Positions 6,879-7,467 of a stretch of 7,467 bases of DNA are shown piece by piece. The first letter of the stretch is position 1. The number at the start of each line of letters is the position of its first letter. The notes under the pieces were generated by a model. The model was not told the origin of the DNA and did not search any database. It was given only the letters and a program-made list of their open reading frames with translations. Source of the DNA: JBELMB01 sp042088665 (GTDB taxonomy: Bacteria; Pseudomonadota; Alphaproteobacteria; Rhodobacterales; Rhodobacteraceae); NCBI GenBank assembly GCA_042088665.1, contig JBELMB010000243.1, positions 1-7,467 on the forward strand, read 5' to 3'. A program made the position numbers and the translations under genes.

Positions 6879-6907
6879 ACCATAAATCCGACCCATTTTT
6901 GTCTCAA
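6879..6907 (-). promoter_or_regulatory. Candidate sigma-70-type promoter upstream of the RTX gene
   Basis: The minus strand carries TTGAGA (6907-6902, 5 of 6 matches to TTGACA), a 17-nt spacer, then TATGGT (6884-6879, 4 of 6 to TATAAT). The spacing is optimal. Transcription would start near 6872 and give a leader of about 375 nt before the RTX start. A GTCTC-N7-GAGAC dyad (6901-6917) overlaps the -35 box and GGTTAACC (6874-6881) overlaps the -10. No equally good promoter was seen closer to the gene. The call rests on pattern alone. Confidence 0.35.
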
Positions 6908-6928
6908 TCTCAGAGACGTGACCAATGC

Positions 6929-6945
6929 GTTGCCGCTCTGGCAAC
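6929..6945. promoter_or_regulatory. Perfect 17-nt dyad, possible operator
   Basis: The sequence GTTGCC-GCTCT-GGCAAC is a perfect inverted repeat with 6-nt arms and a 5-nt centre. It lies about 20 nt upstream of the candidate -35 box at 6902-6907. Its size and symmetry fit a dimeric repressor or activator site; a small hairpin is the alternative. Confidence 0.35.
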
Positions 6946-7070
6946 AATGGCGCGGGCGTTTCCGCGGCACTGGCCGGGCATCAGACGCCTTGCCCATGGC
7001 AAACCTGCGGGACACGCCCTGATGTCCGAACCGCCTCCATGTGGTGATCCAAGAGAGCCACAACGATGGA

Positions 7071-7089
7071 TCCTGCGACGACCGCAGGA
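7071..7089. repeat. Inverted repeat, 7-bp stem with 5-nt loop
   Basis: TCCTGCG-ACGAC-CGCAGGA is a perfect stem, about 80 nt past the stop at 7170 in the direction of minus-strand transcription. It lacks a U-run. Together with the larger hairpin next to it, it may help end the upstream transcript. Confidence 0.35.
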
Positions 7090-7125
7090 CGCTCGGAATT
7101 CGACCCTTTGGCAATTGGCTAGTCA

Positions 7126-7161
7126 GCCGGGGTGTCGGGTCTTGCGCCCCGAACCCCCGGC
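7126..7161 (-). terminator. Hairpin just downstream of the upstream gene, possible terminator
   Basis: The arms GCCGGGG (7126-7132) and CCCCGGC (7155-7161) pair perfectly. An inner TCGGG/CCCGA stem (7135-7139 with 7148-7152) closes an 8-nt loop. The structure starts 8 nt after the stop codon of the minus-strand gene ending at 7170. No U-run follows it on the minus strand, so it may act as a weak terminator or as a 3'-end protecting stem. Confidence 0.4.
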
Positions 7162-7169
7162 AATGACAA

Positions 7170-7467
7170 TCACTGCGATGCGACAGCTGTAGCGCGATAC
7201 CATGTTTCGTCCGAGAGAGGTGGCAAAGGGTCCACCGGCCCGCCACCTTCGCCAACTTCGGTGTCCCGGACGCCAAAGACGAACAAGCCGCCTGCCGACC
7301 TCGGCGCGAGCACGATCCGTTCAATCGTCTCAACATCCCCCGCCTCGCAGACCGCGCTGCCAGTCAGAAGCGGTACGCCATTCTGTTGGATCCGCTCGGA
7401 ACCTGAGGCAAAGCGCCCTTCACAAGCCTCTGCCGAGTCGGCGACAAGGCCGGACATCACGGTCTGA
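7170..7467 (-). CDS. Hypothetical protein, C-terminal part only (5' end outside window)
   Basis: The frame is open from the right edge to TGA at 7172-7170, giving at least 99 residues. GTG (7460) and ATG (7457) codons occur near the edge, but the bases before them show no ribosome binding site and the frame continues off the window, so I treat it as partial. The third codon positions are largely G or C, in keeping with a real gene. Visible features are two cysteines ('EACEGRF' and 'GSAVCEAG') about 28 residues apart, which could form a disulfide in an exported protein. A hydrophobic stretch 'AGGLFVFGV' and an acidic, glycine- and proline-rich tail follow. I do not recognise the family. It lies on the same strand as the RTX gene but nearly 700 bp upstream. 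Confidence 0.55.
   Translation of the reverse strand, partial: QTVMSGLVADSAEACEGRFASGSERIQQNGVPLLTGSAVCEAGDVETIERIVLAPRSAGGLFVFGVRDTEVGEGGGPVDPLPPLSDETWYRATAVASQ

Larger units (their letters stand above)
6510..7169. other. Gene-poor intergenic and leader region
   Basis: I see no convincing gene in this 660-bp stretch. Open frames on both strands are rich in Arg, Pro, Ser and Cys, lack ribosome binding sites and look like out-of-frame translations. It holds the promoter candidate, the dyads and the hairpins listed separately. One 71-codon minus-strand frame (6657-6872) begins where the candidate promoter would start transcription, but its coding nature is doubtful. Confidence 0.5.

Noticed and set aside
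6576..7022. A 148-codon plus-strand frame in the intergenic region
   Set aside because: The product is Arg/Pro/Gln-rich, has no ribosome binding site and covers the dyads; it looks non-coding.
6869..7336. A 155-codon minus-strand frame overlapping the partial gene
   Set aside because: It is Arg-, Ser- and Trp-rich with no motif. The other frame ending at 7170 has better codon use and continues off the window.

Overview
The window is about 62% GC by eye in its coding part. Codons favour G or C at the third position, and the genes carry the kind of large, acidic, cysteine-free RTX protein that is common in marine Alphaproteobacteria. A Rhodobacterales (Roseobacter-type) host is the best guess, but this is inference from composition and protein style; no marker gene is present.

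Layout. Positions 1-339 hold no gene I can support. This stretch has an AT-rich tract at its left end and two small hairpins just past the stop of the main gene. Positions 340-6495 on the minus strand are one very long gene for a secreted protein of 2,051 residues. Positions 6496-7169 form a gene-poor leader with a ribosome binding site, a plausible sigma-70-type promoter and several perfect inverted repeats. From 7170 to the right edge is the 3' end of another minus-strand gene, of unknown function, whose start lies outside the window.

The giant protein is the substance of the window. In order it has: an unrecognised N-terminal region without a signal peptide; an Ig/cadherin-like beta-sandwich beginning at an NTAPVA motif; a short Ca-binding-type DxNxDG loop; a G8 domain; a right-handed beta-helix of the kind found with G8 in animal CEMIP/TMEM2 proteins; an unrecognised region of nearly 400 residues; and a C-terminal third made of RTX nonapeptide blocks interleaved with three copies of a 'DF...DLS.WG' module. 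It ends in a short hydrophobic tail, as expected of a type I secretion substrate. The likely job is an exported, calcium-folded protein acting on, or adhering to, extracellular polysaccharide. That function is inferred from domains; no catalytic residue can be assigned from the sequence alone.

The two genes share a strand but are about 670 bp apart, with hairpins and a promoter candidate between them. They probably do not form one operon. No ABC exporter, membrane-fusion protein or acyltransferase is present, so the secretion apparatus must be encoded elsewhere.
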